Of a stretch of 64,000 nucleotides of DNA, positions 24,881 through 35,332 are shown piece after piece. Positions within the stretch are counted from its first letter, which is position 1; each line of letters opens with the position of its first letter. The DNA lies in assembly GCF_963676685.1 (NCBI RefSeq), contig NC_092348.1:22295386-22359385 (forward strand), in the 5' to 3' direction. The DNA is from Mytilus edulis. Its lineage: Eukaryota; Mollusca; Bivalvia; Mytilida; Mytilidae. The position numbers were made by a program, and so were the translations under genes. The notes under the pieces were generated by a model. It was not told the DNA's origin. It worked only from the letters and a program-made list of their open reading frames with translations, and ran no database searches.

Positions 24881-26600
24881 TGTTTGTTGTCTGGTTACTG
24901 GTTGGTTCATCAGGTGTGGTTCATCAGTTGGTTCATAGTCACCAAAGGCATCCATTCTGCATCTACCATTTCCATGTGTCTGTTTGGTTACATCACCAGT
25001 TTGAACACCATGTACCATTTTGAGTTCTCTAGTTTGGTTGATCGTCAGGCAGCCATCTTTTGAGTAGTTGATTTGCAGTCGTCTTTATTGGAGTTTGTGG
25101 TGAGACAAAAATTCAACAACTTGCAAAGAAATACATGTAAAGAAACTATGCATTAAAATTACCTCATTATGTGTTGCTTTTGAAATTTTCAATTCATGCT
25201 GCCCTTACAAATTATTAAAGTTTTGCTTCACCACATTCTCTTCTGGAATCAGGTCTTGGTCACAGTTCCCTCACACACAAACACTGTATCTGTTTGTTGT
25301 CTGGTTACTGGTTGGTTCATCAGGTGTGGTTCATCAGTTGGTTCATAGTCACCAAAGGCATCCATCTTGCATCTACCATTTCAATGTGTCTGTTTGGTTG
25401 GTTGGTTGCATCACCAGTTGAAACACCATGTATCATTTTGAGTTCTCTAGTTTGGTTGATCGTAAGGCAGCCATCTTTTGAGTAGTTGATTTGCAGTCGT
25501 CTTTAGGAGTTTGTGGTGAGACAAAAATTCAACAACTTGCAAAGAAATACATGGAAAGAAACTATGCATTAAAATTACCTCATTATGTGTTGCTTTTGAA
25601 ATTTTCAATTCATGCTACCTCTACAAATTATTAATTTTTTGCTTCACCACATTCTCTTCTGGAATCTGGTCTTGGTCACAGTCTCCTGGCACACACACAC
25701 TGTATCTGTTTGTTGTCTGGTTACTGGTTGGTTCATCAGTTGGTCATAGTCACCAAAGGCATCCATCCTGCATCTACCATTTCCATGTGTCTGTTTGGTT
25801 AGTTGGTCATATCACCATTAGAAACACCATGTACCATCTTGAGTTCTGTAGTCTGGAGTTGGTTAGTGGTTGATTGTCAGGCAGCCATCTTTTGAGTAGT
25901 TGATTTGCAGTCGTCTTTAGTGGAGTTTGTGGTGAGACAAAAATTCAACAACTTGCAAAGAAATACATGTAAAGAAACTATGCATTAAAATTACCTCAAT
26001 ATGTGTTGCTTTTGAAATTTTCAATTCATGCTACCTTTACAAATTATTAAATTTTTGCTTCACCACATTCTCTTCTGGAATCTGGTCTTGGTCACAGTCT
26101 CCTCACACATCAAACACTATCTGTTTGTTGTCTGGTTCCTGGTTGGTTCATCAGTTGTGGTCCATAGTCACCAAAGGCATCCATCCTGCATCTACCATTT
26201 CCATGTGTCTGTTTGGTTGGTTGGTTGCATCCCCAATGAAACACCATGTACCATTTTGAGTTCTCTAGTTTGGTTGATTGTCAGGCAGCCATCTTTTGAG
26301 TAGTTGATTTGCAGTCGTCTTTAGGAGTTTGTGGTGAGACAAAAATTCAACAACTTGCAAAGAAATACATGTAAAGAAACTATGCATTAAAATTACCTCA
26401 TTATGTGTTGCTTTTGAAATTTTCAATTCATGCTGCCTTTACAAATTATTAAAGTTTTGCTTCACCACATTCTCTTCTGGAATCTGGTCTTGGTCACAGT
26501 CCCCTCACACACACACTGTATCTGTTTGTTGTCTGGTTACTGGTTGGTTCATCAGTTGGTTCATAGTCACCAAAGGCATCCATCTTGCATCTACCATTTC
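24860..26600 (+). repeat. Higher-order block B of satellite (second copy)
   Basis: This is the partner of 21,600-23,340 at 3,260 bp. The junction lies in the unit at 24,787, whose first half is like the 18,236 type ('attaattttttgc') and whose second half is like the 21,525 type ('caggtgtggttcatcag'). It is a recombinant unit that marks the crossover. Confidence 0.8.
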
Positions 26601-29299
26601 AATGTGTCTGTTTGGTTGGTTGGTTGCATCACCAGTTGAAACACCATGTACCATTTTGAGTTCTCTAGTTTGGTTGATGGTCAGGCAGCCATCTTTTGAG
26701 TAGTTGATTTGCAGTCGTCTTTAGGAGTTTGTGGTGAGACAAAAATTCAACAAATTGCAAAGAAATACATGTAAAGAAACTATGCATTAAAATTACCTCA
26801 TTATGTGTTGCTTTTGAAATTTTCAATTCATGCTACCTCTACAAATTATTAAATTTTTGCTTCACCACATTCTCTTCTGGAATCTGGTCTTGGTCACAGT
26901 CTCCCCGCACACACACACTGTATCTGTTTGTTGTCTGGTTACTGGTTGGTTCATCAGTTGGTTCATAGTCACCAAAGGCATCCATTCTGCATCTATTATT
27001 ACCATGTGTCTGTTTGGTTGGTTGGTTGCATCACCAGTCGGAACACAATGTACCATTTTGAGGTCTCTAGTTTGGTTGATCATCAGCTAGACATCTGTTG
27101 AGTAGTTCATTTGCAGTCGTCTTTAGTGGAGTTTGTAGTGAGATAAAAATTCAACAACTTGCAAAGAAATACATGTAAAGAAACTATGCATTAAAATTAC
27201 GTCATTATGTGATGCTTTTGAAATTTTCAATTCATGCTGCCTTTACAAATTATTAAATTTTTGCTTCACCACATTCTCTTCTGGAATCTGGTCTTGGTCA
27301 CAGTCCCTTCACACATCACACACTGTATCTGTTTGTTGTCTGGTTCCTGGTTGGTTCATCAGGTGTGGTTCATCAGATGAGTTGGTTCATAGTCACCAAA
27401 GGCATCCATCTTACATCTACCATTTCCATGTGTCTGTTTGGTTACATCACCAGTTGGAACACCATGTACCATTTTGAGTTCTCTAGTTTGGTTGATCGTC
27501 AGGCAGCCATCTTTTGAGAAGTTGATTTGCAGTCGTCTTTAGTGGAGTTTGTGGTGAGACAAAAATTCAACAACTTGCAAAGAAATACATGTAAAGAAAC
27601 TATGCATTAAAATTACCTCATTATGTGTTGCTTTTGAAATTTTCAATTCATGCTGCCTTTACAAATTATTAAAGTTTTGCTTCACCACATTCTCTTCTGG
27701 AATCTGGTCTTGGTCACAGTCCCCTCACACACACACACTGTATCTGTTTGTTGTCTGGTTACTGGTTGGTTCATCAGGTGTGGTTCATCAGTTGGTTCAT
27801 AGTCACCAAAGGCATCCATTCTGCATCTACCATTTCCATGTGTCTGTTTGGTTACATCACCAGTTTGAACACCATGTACCATTTTGAGTTCTCTAGTTTG
27901 GTTGATCGTCAGGCAGCCATCTTTTGAGAAGTTGATTTGCAGTCGTATTTAGTGGAGTTTGTGGTGAGACAAAAATTCAACAACTTGCAAAGAAATACAT
28001 GTAAAGAAACTATGCATTAAAATTACCTCATTATGTGTTGCTTTTGAAATTTTCAATTCATGCTACCTTTACAAATTATTAAATTTTTGCTTCACCACAT
28101 TCTCTTCTGGAATCTGGTCTTGGTCACAGTCTCCACGCACACACATATTGTATCTGTTTGTTGTCTGGTTACTGGTTGGTTCATCAGGTGTGGTTCATCA
28201 GTTGGTTCATAGTCACCAGAGGCATCCATCCTGCATCTACCATTTCCATGTGTCTGTTTGGTTGGTTGGTTGCATCACCATGTACCATTTTGATTTCTCT
28301 AGTTTGGAGTTGGCTAGTGGGCGATCATCAGCTAGGCATCTTTTGAGTAGTTGATTTACAGTCGTCTTTAGTGGAGTTTGTGGTGAGACAAAGATTCAAC
28401 AACTTGCATAGAAATACATGTAAAGAAACTATGCATTAAAATTACCTCATTATGTGTTGCTTTTGAAATTTTCAATTCATGCTACCTTTACAAATTATTA
28501 AATATTTGCTTCACCACATTCTTCTGGCATTCGGTCTTGGCCAGTCACATCACACATCACACACTTTCTGTTTGTTGTCTTGTTCAGGTTTCGTTCATCA
28601 GTTGTGGTTAATAGTCATCAAAGGCATCCATCCTGTATCTACCATTTCCATGTGTCTGTTTGTTTGCAATTCCAGATGGAACACCATGTGCCATCTCGAG
28701 TTTTCTAGTTCAGAGTTGGTTTGTGGTTGATCGTCAGCCTGGCATATTTTGAGTAGTTTATTGGTAGTTGTCTTTAGCAAAGTTTGTGGTGAGACAAAAA
28801 TTTTAAAATTTGCAAAGAAATGCATGTAAAGAAACTGCTTAAAATTACCTCATTCTGTGTTGCTTCTTTCGTTTTGAATGTATGATGCCTTCACAAATCA
28901 TTATCATTTTTGTTTGTTGTCTTGTTCCTGGTTGGTCCCTCTATTCAGCAAAGTTATTTGTCGTGCTTGCACTATTTCCATGTTCCTGTTGGTTGGTCAT
29001 TGCATCACCAAGTAATATCTTCAAATTCTGATTTGCAATTGATAACAAACCATCAGTCCATTCCAAATCAACACCATTTTGTACTGAAAGTTTTGCTGTG
29101 TTGTCATTTTTTGTATTTGTATACAAGTTTAACTTTTTTTGCACTTTCACCTGTTGTTATTTTTTGTTAAGTCAGCTTTTATTTGTACGACAACGATGGG
29201 TTTTTTTTTAAGTGTACTTTCAAATTTCATTATTTCCTGGAGTGTTTTTTTCTTTTCTTTTCTGTAGAATTCTGAATTTCTACAGCAGACTTTTTGCCT

Positions 29300-29417
29300 G
29301 GCCTTGAAGGCATAAAACTTTGCTCAGTGCTCGAAACATGAAATCCAGCAATTTGATTGGTTGATTTTCGAGTCCGAGTACAAAAACGATGCTCGAAAGT
29401 TTTATGATCGTGAGGCC
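29300..29417. mobile_element. Short MITE-like inverted repeat
   Basis: The left end 'ggccttgaaggcataaaact' and the right end 'agttttatgatcgtgaggcc' are inverted repeats (GGCCT, a 6-7-base variable spacer, then CATAAAACTTT) about 118 bp apart. The motif 'gtgctcgaaa' near the left pairs with 'cgatgctcgaaa' near the right. It is non-coding, and no convincing target duplication was seen. Confidence 0.5.
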
Positions 29418-29479
29418 TGGTAGATGCTTATGACCCCATTATCTTTTTAAATCGCTTAATAACTCGCTTTATAATTTTT

Positions 29480-29485
29480 TTTATT
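29480..29485 (-). terminator. Polyadenylation signal AATAAA (full-length minus-strand gene)
   Basis: AATAAA on the minus strand in an A-rich context ('gaaataaaaaaaattat'), about 235 nt after the predicted TGA. It is a canonical hexamer, but such hexamers are frequent in AT-rich DNA. Confidence 0.35.
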
Positions 29486-29717
29486 TCACTTCCAAAAAGT
29501 TTAAGAATAAAGGTTGTTTTTAGAGGATAGATGTTTCTTGAAAATTGTGTCCTCATTATAGCAAACATATCAAATGATGACAAATTATTTGTTTATCTAT
29601 TTCGGTAGTCAAAACCAAAAATAAGGATTCAAAATAGTTTAATACAAAAAGTATGTATTCCAAATTCACCTTGGACATTTTGAAGTTAAATAGAAAATAT
29701 GGATACAACCTTACTTC

Positions 29718-29813
29718 TCATTTCCACCACAAGATGTGTATACATTTTTGTTGTTGCCGCATATGGTCAATCAGTGTGGAAAGCAGTTCAATATTTATGC
29801 CTTGATTCAGGAA
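29718..29813 (-). CDS. Terminal exon of minus-strand gene, tentative
   Basis: The acceptor is 'tctattacaatcatag'. Phase 0 gives 31 codons including IELLSTLIDHMRQQQK, then TGA at 29,718-29,720. AATAAA at 29,480-29,485 lies about 235 nt further on. A strong-looking donor (GAGAA followed by gtaagg) just after the stop leaves room for another arrangement. Confidence 0.35.
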   Translation of the reverse strand, partial: FLNQGINIELLSTLIDHMRQQQKCIHILWWK

Positions 29814-32800
29814 CTATGATTGTAATAGATAATATAAACAGCATCAACTCCTTACGACTTCTCCCAGATTGAAAAAGCAGATAATTTAATAAACACTTTA
29901 ACAGTTAACATTGCTGTCTGATTGACTTTGATACCACATTCATGGAAAATTGAATTGCAGTCCCATTGACATAAATACCGCATTCATGAAAAATATAACC
30001 CAAAGTTCACAGAAGGGTGTTCTACTACTTAGTAGAAGGTGACCACGGATATGGACTTAATTGCCTAAAAGTTACCACAACCAAGAAAAACACAATGCCT
30101 GCGTCATATTGTACAAATATTAAAGAGGAAACCATGTCAAGTTTATGATGTCCAAGCTATGAATTGTCACGTGTTCTTTTTCTAGATAAGATGGAATGTT
30201 ATTGAAACAGTTGCATTAGTTTCATACCAACAAATTGAAAGAGACTTTTGAACACAATCCTAACCCTTTGTATCTGCAGTTATCATCACAGAAGTGTCAT
30301 ATTATTTAAAGTTTATGAAATGTTAATGTGTTCATAATGATATGTACATATTAAATTTCCAGTCCATTTGAATAAACAATGTAGATTTTAAAAAAGAAAC
30401 AGGTCTACAGCACAGAAGGCAACTATTAAAATGTTTAAACAAACTCGCCTTTTAATTTACTAGATATGTACTTAATGCAAAATTAACAGGACATTGAAAA
30501 CTGAATAAATGACACTTTTGTGATATATTGTGTGGATGCTATTACACTTACTGATTGTTGGGAAGCAAATAAAATGTATCAATGATTGGCTCACAAGTGT
30601 GTGGATCATCATCTTCCTTGAATAAACTGTGCAATAATTTGCTTTTTGATTGTTCTTTGTATTTGGTTACTTAAAATACAGAGCCAGTGTCCATGCTTTA
30701 CTTAAAAGGATTTGAAAACTCTCCATTCTACAACTGTTCAGGATCTTACATAATTGTCGTGATGAAACTCGCTACTATACAAAAATTTGACAGCCGACAT
30801 TTCATTGGTAGTTATAGTAGAGATTAACGTGTTTTCAGACCATTGTAAGCAAAGCATAGACAGAGGTTTTGTATCATTAATCAGATGAGTTGACTCATTT
30901 TTGGTGCAGTTAATTTTTAGTTTGTGTATACATGTAAAGTTGAATACTATGAAGGATCTGCAGATCTCTCCTTATAACAGCACCAAACTGAACTAATATT
31001 AACGGTACCTGCTTTTGATAGCTTTGTTTTTCACCATTTATCAGTATTGTACTTTCAAGCCTTCACTCTACAGGACAGCCTTGATCAGCCTTCAGGGGTT
31101 CAATAAGTCAATTATGTGTCCACAATAAAACACAACCCAATAACAAGTGTCTCCATGAAATCATCTATATAGACGATTGGAAAGTGGAAGCATGTAGTTG
31201 GCCATTGGTCAAGAACAGGTCACACACATTTTTGCTTTATTGAACTGCAATCACTTCACTTGTTTCAACTATTGACTATTGTTAGGATAAAAATCAGTAC
31301 AAGTTTTTGAAACCTCAATGTTTTAAGAAATTTCAAGAAAAAAAATCTAACTTTTTTTCATTTTTGTGCTTAAATTTGCATCTAATTATAAATTGAAGTG
31401 TTTTGAACCTGATAACAAATATAAACTTTTCAATAAAATAAATATTTCAATTGAACAAATTTAGCTCATCAAAAGAACATAGACAAACCAATAATTTACC
31501 TTCACCTCTCGTTCTCTTTATTGCAGCAGCACCAAATGAAAAGTCTGGGATTCTAACTTCCTGTAGGAGAGTTGCGGAAAAGCTTATATTGGATAGGACT
31601 ACATACATCTGCACTTCATAATGTAGAAGACAATTAATTGGCCAGTGTGGACATGTCATTCAGTAGCTTTCAACCTTTAGATAAGTATACTCTGGATACT
31701 GATGCAAGCAGTTTATGGCTGCAACAAGGTAACTCCCAGATGAAAAGAGAAAGACAGTAATGGAGACACAAGAGCTCTTCACAGATTTAGTTATTTTTAA
31801 GAAGTTATATAAAATGCTGCAACTCAAATATGACAATGGTGTTTTGAAAGTTAGGTTTAATACACATTGAATTGAAACGTGAAATGGGCTCACCCATGAT
31901 AGGCAAGGGTGCTCTTCAAAGATTTTCTCAGCACATACCTATTTTGGAGATTACATGTATGTTACTTTAAGATTATAAAATATTCCACTGACAGTGACTA
32001 CAATTTGCATCAATTTTAATAGATTACAAGGTTTAAATTGTTGTGTCGGAATAAATTACAAAATTTTTACAGTGCCATCTGTGCAAATTTTTAGTGGTGA
32101 TTGCCGTCCGACACCAAATGTAGAATTTAATTTTTTTTAAACAGGATGGTAATCATTTTTTGATTTAGAGTGACCGCCATAAATTTTATTTTTCTTCACT
32201 TCACATGTGTAACTGTAAATTTACTCACATTTGAAATTTAAAAAAAAATATTGGGCTATCCTACATCAGAAATAAACAAAATTTTGTTTATAAATTCAAA
32301 ATCTCTACAAACCACAAACTCATCAAATTCTGGTAATCACTTTCAGACTTAACAGCAGCCTTTCACCTTTCTGTTATCGACAGCAGGGGTATACCAAGGA
32401 CAACAGCAAGGGTACATCTAGGACCAACATTCTATCACCTTTCTGTTATCAACAGCAAGTGTACATCACTGACCAATGGCCTTTCACCTTTATTATCAAC
32501 AGCAAGTGTGCATCAATGACCAACAGCTTTTTCACCCTTCTCAAAACAACAGCACTAGTTCATCAAGTCTTATCTAAAGATTCAGCCATTTATACAAACT
32601 TACAATTCATCCATTCCTTTAACATGTTTAAGAATGTCATTGTGGACTGTAATAAAAGCTTATTTACAAGTCAAAGGTTATACAAGGATATGCGATACAG
32701 AGGTTGAAGTTCTGGCAATTTACATACTATTTGAATTAACAAACTTTTAAAGCTTTTTCAAAATACTTTGTTATATACGACAAAAAAAGTTGTTAAAATA

Positions 32801-35327
32801 TTCACTTCTATCAATTGAAACTTCTCCAACTTGACATCTTGCCAAGGCAATATATGAATTTCTGCAATCTTACTTCCTATTTTAAGTCTCCATTTACAAC
32901 ACTCTAACCATTTTGGAACAAATAACACATTTTACTTTTAATTTTAAAATTATTTTGGTTTTAATGTTGATGTTCAATTTTGAAGCATCATGTTTACAAA
33001 TATTATTTCATAAATGAGTAAAATATTTGGTCAATTAATTTACACACAAACAACATGTACCTTACTTTTACCTTCCAGGTTTTATCTTATTCGGCAGACA
33101 AATGTTCTTTCAAAAGGAACCAAATGATTGAGGACAGCCAACAAGTATTGTACTGGATGATGCATTGTTGTCCACTTTTTACTCTTCCTTGTCAATACTT
33201 TCAAGAATCAAGAGGAAGACGGAGGAACCCAGCAAGGAATAACGTTGCAATTCAAGAGTCTGTGGTATGAATGGACTTTGGAGCAGTAAAATGTAACATT
33301 TCAAGTAGAGTTGATATGCAACACTATTTAGTGCTGTGCAAGGTTATTATTTGGCCTCCTCTTGGTTTCAGTCACCTTTCCCCAAAGGAAATGAAAAGGA
33401 ATAAAAGTTACATTCATACATCAAGGTCTACAATTTAGAAATCTTCAATTGTACATTCAAGTTGGAGTTTACTGAAAAACATTGCTTTCAGGGCATGCTT
33501 GGCATAATATACATTGTATATTGAACATGTGAAACTTCCCAAACACAAATTTTGCATTATTTTAACTTAAAAGTGGAACAGGATGAAGCAATCTTTATTG
33601 TTTGATTTAATTTCATAAAATTCACAATTTTGAATAGAACAAGATTCATTATATTGGATTAATTTCATGTCAAATGAAAACAATGAATGACCATACTAAA
33701 AAATGACTGATACATTACAAACCACTGCTCATTAGTTGATAAAATGATGCAAACTAGATTCTTAATACTTGAATAAACTACCAGTTATTTCAACATCAGT
33801 TGTTCATTTTCTTAACAGTTCAACTTTAGGAAAACCCAGTCTTTGATTCCATGACAGCAGAAAAATATGGTACCAAGTCTATGAAAGAAATCCAGTCTTG
33901 TTTACCAACATGTATGGTTTCTTGCTTCAGAGTATAAAGACTGCATACTGAAATTTTAATATTAACAAGGAAAATCATGAAATATTTCTTTTTTAAAGTA
34001 ATTTTCACAATATACAATGCATCTGTATCCTGTGTACTGTATTGTTTGACAACAGAATAAATTTTGGCAGCAGTTTTATATTTTTATAGTTATTGGTTAA
34101 AGTTTCAGCCGCATTTATTTAAAAACATTTTCAATAATTAATAAAAAATTTACTTCTAATATCAGTTGGGATAAATTGGGTTTTTCTATGCTAGGTTTTC
34201 AAATAAAAATATCAATAATGAATAGAACAGATTATTTATAATGGAAATTTAGTTTCAACTTGAAATATTTAAAATCACTTAAAAATTGGGAGTTCTGTAA
34301 CATGCATAATGAATACCTTTCACTAACAGGGCAAGTTATCATTCATTTGAACATTCAGGCTAATAGTCAACTGCACCTCGACTTTAACCTTTGCAGGAGG
34401 CATCCATTCCTCCCTCAATCCCGTTTACTAGTCATCTTGTCATGGAAAGCAATAGAGCCCATCCATTTATGAAATCCCTGGTAAATACTTTTACAATAAA
34501 GTCTCAACATTTATAGTCTCTTTTAACTTGTATTTAAAGTAAAAAAAAAAGATTTTATACTTCATCTTACTGATTGTCACGTAGAAACCCTGAACTAGAG
34601 CAGGAATCCAACCTTCTTACATACACAACATGGACAGTATCACACGGGTCAGTGGAACAGATACACAGGGCAAGTGAACTGCAAATAGGCTGATCGTGTT
34701 GGCGACCAACATATCTCATTAATAGTCTTGAATGGCGACCATGTCATCCCACATATTTCCTTTGAACTGTGTGAAAATAGGAAGGACGGCAAGCTGATAA
34801 AGCTACATACACATCTCTATACACAAACTTGAGACATATTGGCCAGTCTTCATGAAGGCTTGAAAGCTGATAAAATAATATATATATGATTTAAATTGAC
34901 GATGCAACAAAGTATATTATAATCAACATATTTTATTCAATAACAAACAAAATATAATAACAGAATACAAATCACGAAATTTTTGAACACGTATGGTGGG
35001 AAAACATTAAAACGTTTGAATTATAAAAAATTATGAATTGTAAAGCTTCTCAAAAAACGAATTTAAAGATAAAATATCGTCGTTACCACCTGATTTTGTT
35101 TTACCCTCATCATAAATTTCTTTTCCGACATTTTCACCATCCCGTTTTGCCAATTTTTTACCAAGTTTTTGTAGATCCAATAATAATTTCATCTCCGTGG
35201 ATTGTAATAAAGCTTTGGCCCGATAATGAAAATCTTTCCCATTTACAGTCTTTTTCTTTGATCGTACGCGACGTAGTAAATTCAACACAACTGAAGATTC
35301 GGTTACGGAGATTTCTGTGGGCGCCAT
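29718..35327 (-). CDS. Predicted minus-strand gene, six exons, 195 codons, unknown family
   Basis: The model was built by hand. Exon 1 is 35,105-35,327, followed by 31,675-31,718, 31,500-31,560, 30,552-30,669, 30,228-30,273 and a terminal exon 29,718-29,813. Phases are 1, 0, 1, 2, 0 and all fit, so the 588 nt stay open to a TGA. A minus-strand AATAAA lies at 29,480-29,485. The start ATG is in CAAGATGGCGCC, the usual layout of a YY1-type housekeeping promoter. The N-terminal part is basic and helical in look (KSKKK-type and LGKKLAKR runs); the middle is acidic (KEDDDPHTCEP). No signal peptide or membrane segment is evident. I do not recognise the family. Exons 1 and 4 look firmly coding; exons 5 and 6 are the weakest. 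Alternatively, exon 1 alone reads to a TAA at 35,031, giving 98 aa. Confidence 0.5.
30228..30273 (-). CDS. Exon 5 of minus-strand gene (46 nt), tentative
   Basis: The acceptor is 'gtgatgataactgcag' and the donor TTTGTTG followed by gtatga. One nucleotide completes the codon left by exon 4, then YKGLGLCSKVSFNLL, ending in phase 0. It was found by looking for a segment that restores phase to the terminal exon, so chance agreement is possible. Confidence 0.3.
30552..30669 (-). CDS. Exon 4 of minus-strand gene (118 nt)
   Basis: The acceptor is 'ggctctgtattttaag' and the donor CAATCA followed by gtaagtg, a near-consensus site. The exon starts with TA, completing a Val codon from exon 3, and encodes LLHSLFKEDDDPHTCEP and IIDTFYLLPNN. 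It ends in phase 2. The reading frame has balanced composition in otherwise AT-rich DNA. Confidence 0.6.
31500..31560 (-). CDS. Exon 3 of minus-strand gene (61 nt)
   Basis: The acceptor is 'gcaactctcctacag' and the donor GTGAAG followed by gtaaat. It is read in phase 0 as EVRIPDFSFGAAAIKRTRGE and ends in phase 1. Pyrimidine tract, donor and an open frame with ordinary amino-acid composition agree. Confidence 0.55.
31675..31718 (-). CDS. Exon 2 of minus-strand gene (44 nt)
   Basis: On the minus strand, the acceptor tract 'accttgttgcag' precedes the exon and gttgaaag follows it. The exon begins with CC, which completes the codon opened by the last G of exon 1 (GCC, Ala). It encodes INCLHQYPEYTYLK and ends in phase 0. 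The donor gttgaa is weaker than average, and the small size makes the call less sure. Confidence 0.45.
32350..32560 (+). repeat. Short tandem repeat (minisatellite), ~48-bp unit
   Basis: Three to four imperfect copies of a unit that contains 'cctttcacctttctgttatc', 'aacagcaagtgtacatca' and 'tgaccaa'. Successive unit starts lie near 32,358, 32,432, 32,481 and 32,525. The first interval is longer because an inner segment ('caacagcaagggtacatct') is doubled. Confidence 0.65.
33079..33264 (+). CDS. Candidate plus-strand exon, 62 codons, unknown protein
   Basis: The acceptor is 'ttacttttaccttccag' and the possible donor GAGTCTGTG followed by gtatga, phase 0 at both ends. It encodes SADKCSFKRNQMIEDSQQ, then VLYWMMHCCPLFTLPCQYF and ESRGRRRNPARNNVAIQES. 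If the donor is not used, the frame stops at TGA (33,268-33,270), with AATAAA at 33,400-33,405. So it is either an internal exon joined to 34,397-34,480 or a terminal exon. It lies inside intron 1 of the minus-strand gene. The family was not recognised. Confidence 0.4.
33400..33405 (+). terminator. Possible polyadenylation signal AATAAA
   Basis: AATAAA 130 nt after the TGA that closes the 33,079 frame. It is consistent with a short transcript form ending here, but it is unproven in AT-rich sequence. Confidence 0.3.
34397..34480 (+). CDS. Candidate plus-strand exon, 28 codons
   Basis: The acceptor is 'gactttaacctttgcag' and the donor ATCCCTG followed by gtaaat. It is open in phase 0 (EASIPPSIPFTSHLVMES, NRAHPFMKSL) and closed by stops in the other two frames. 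It joins in phase with 33,079-33,264. A next segment at 34,594 (acceptor 'attgtcacgtag') would give Lys-Pro-stop in phase. In another frame that segment is open for about 36 codons (ESNLLTYTTWTVSHG), so the 3' structure is unsettled. Confidence 0.4.
34932..34937 (-). terminator. Polyadenylation signal AATAAA (short form of minus-strand gene)
   Basis: AATAAA on the minus strand, about 95 nt after the TAA that ends the unspliced exon-1 frame. It would serve a short intronless transcript of 98 codons. Confidence 0.4.
35105..35327 (-). CDS. Exon 1 of minus-strand gene (start codon exon)
   Basis: The exon begins at ATG (35,327) and ends GATGAGG followed by gtaaaac, a usable donor in phase 1. It encodes 74 codons, with a VLNLLRRVRSKKK stretch, a HYRAKALLQSTEMKLLLDLQ stretch and LGKKLAKRDGE. 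If the donor is skipped, the frame continues to a TAA at 35,031-35,033, with AATAAA at 34,932-34,937. So a 98-residue unspliced form is possible. The overlapping plus-strand frame at 35,033-35,386 has no start context and is its shadow. Confidence 0.65.
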
Positions 35328-35332
35328 CTTGG
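35320..35332 (-). promoter_or_regulatory. YY1-like element overlapping the start codon
   Basis: On the minus strand CCAAGATGGCGCC spans the ATG of exon 1. The AAGATGGCG core is the known YY1 recognition sequence that is often placed over start codons of TATA-less metazoan genes. It supports this ATG as the true start. Binding is inferred. Confidence 0.55.

Larger units (their letters stand above)
7872..29015 (+). repeat. ~410-bp satellite array, main part (about 52 units)
   Basis: The array runs without other interruption. Markers lie near 7,977, 8,409, 8,825, 9,231, 9,633, 10,053, 10,463 and so on to 28,062, 28,479 and 28,880. Fifty steps from 7,977 to 28,479 average 410 bp. Units differ in the CA run (CACACACACAC, CACACATCAAACAC or GGCACACACACAC), in the linker after GGTTCATCA (four length classes), and in the number of GGTT repeats. 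One unit near 15,008 has an internal deletion. Central units differ by few substitutions, while the last two (28,479 and 28,880 onward) are strongly diverged. Regularly repeated 60-95-codon frames occur on both strands but are broken by unit indels. They have no start or splice context and are not genes. Confidence 0.95.

Noticed and set aside
4490-28730. Dozens of similar 60-95-codon frames (MLPLQIIKFLLHHILFWN-type on plus, MVHGVQTGDVTKQTHGNG-type on minus)
   Set aside because: They recur at the satellite period on both strands, change length with unit indels, and have no splice or start context. They are by-products of the tandem repeat, not a gene family.
4186-29015. CRISPR-like array
   Set aside because: The unit is about 410 bp of near-continuous similarity with no short repeat/spacer alternation, and the genome is eukaryotic.
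32459-32707. 82-codon frame over the minisatellite, possible exon ending at AGTCAAAG followed by gttata
   Set aside because: Its phase does not fit the exon at 33,079, and its first half is the 48-bp tandem repeat.
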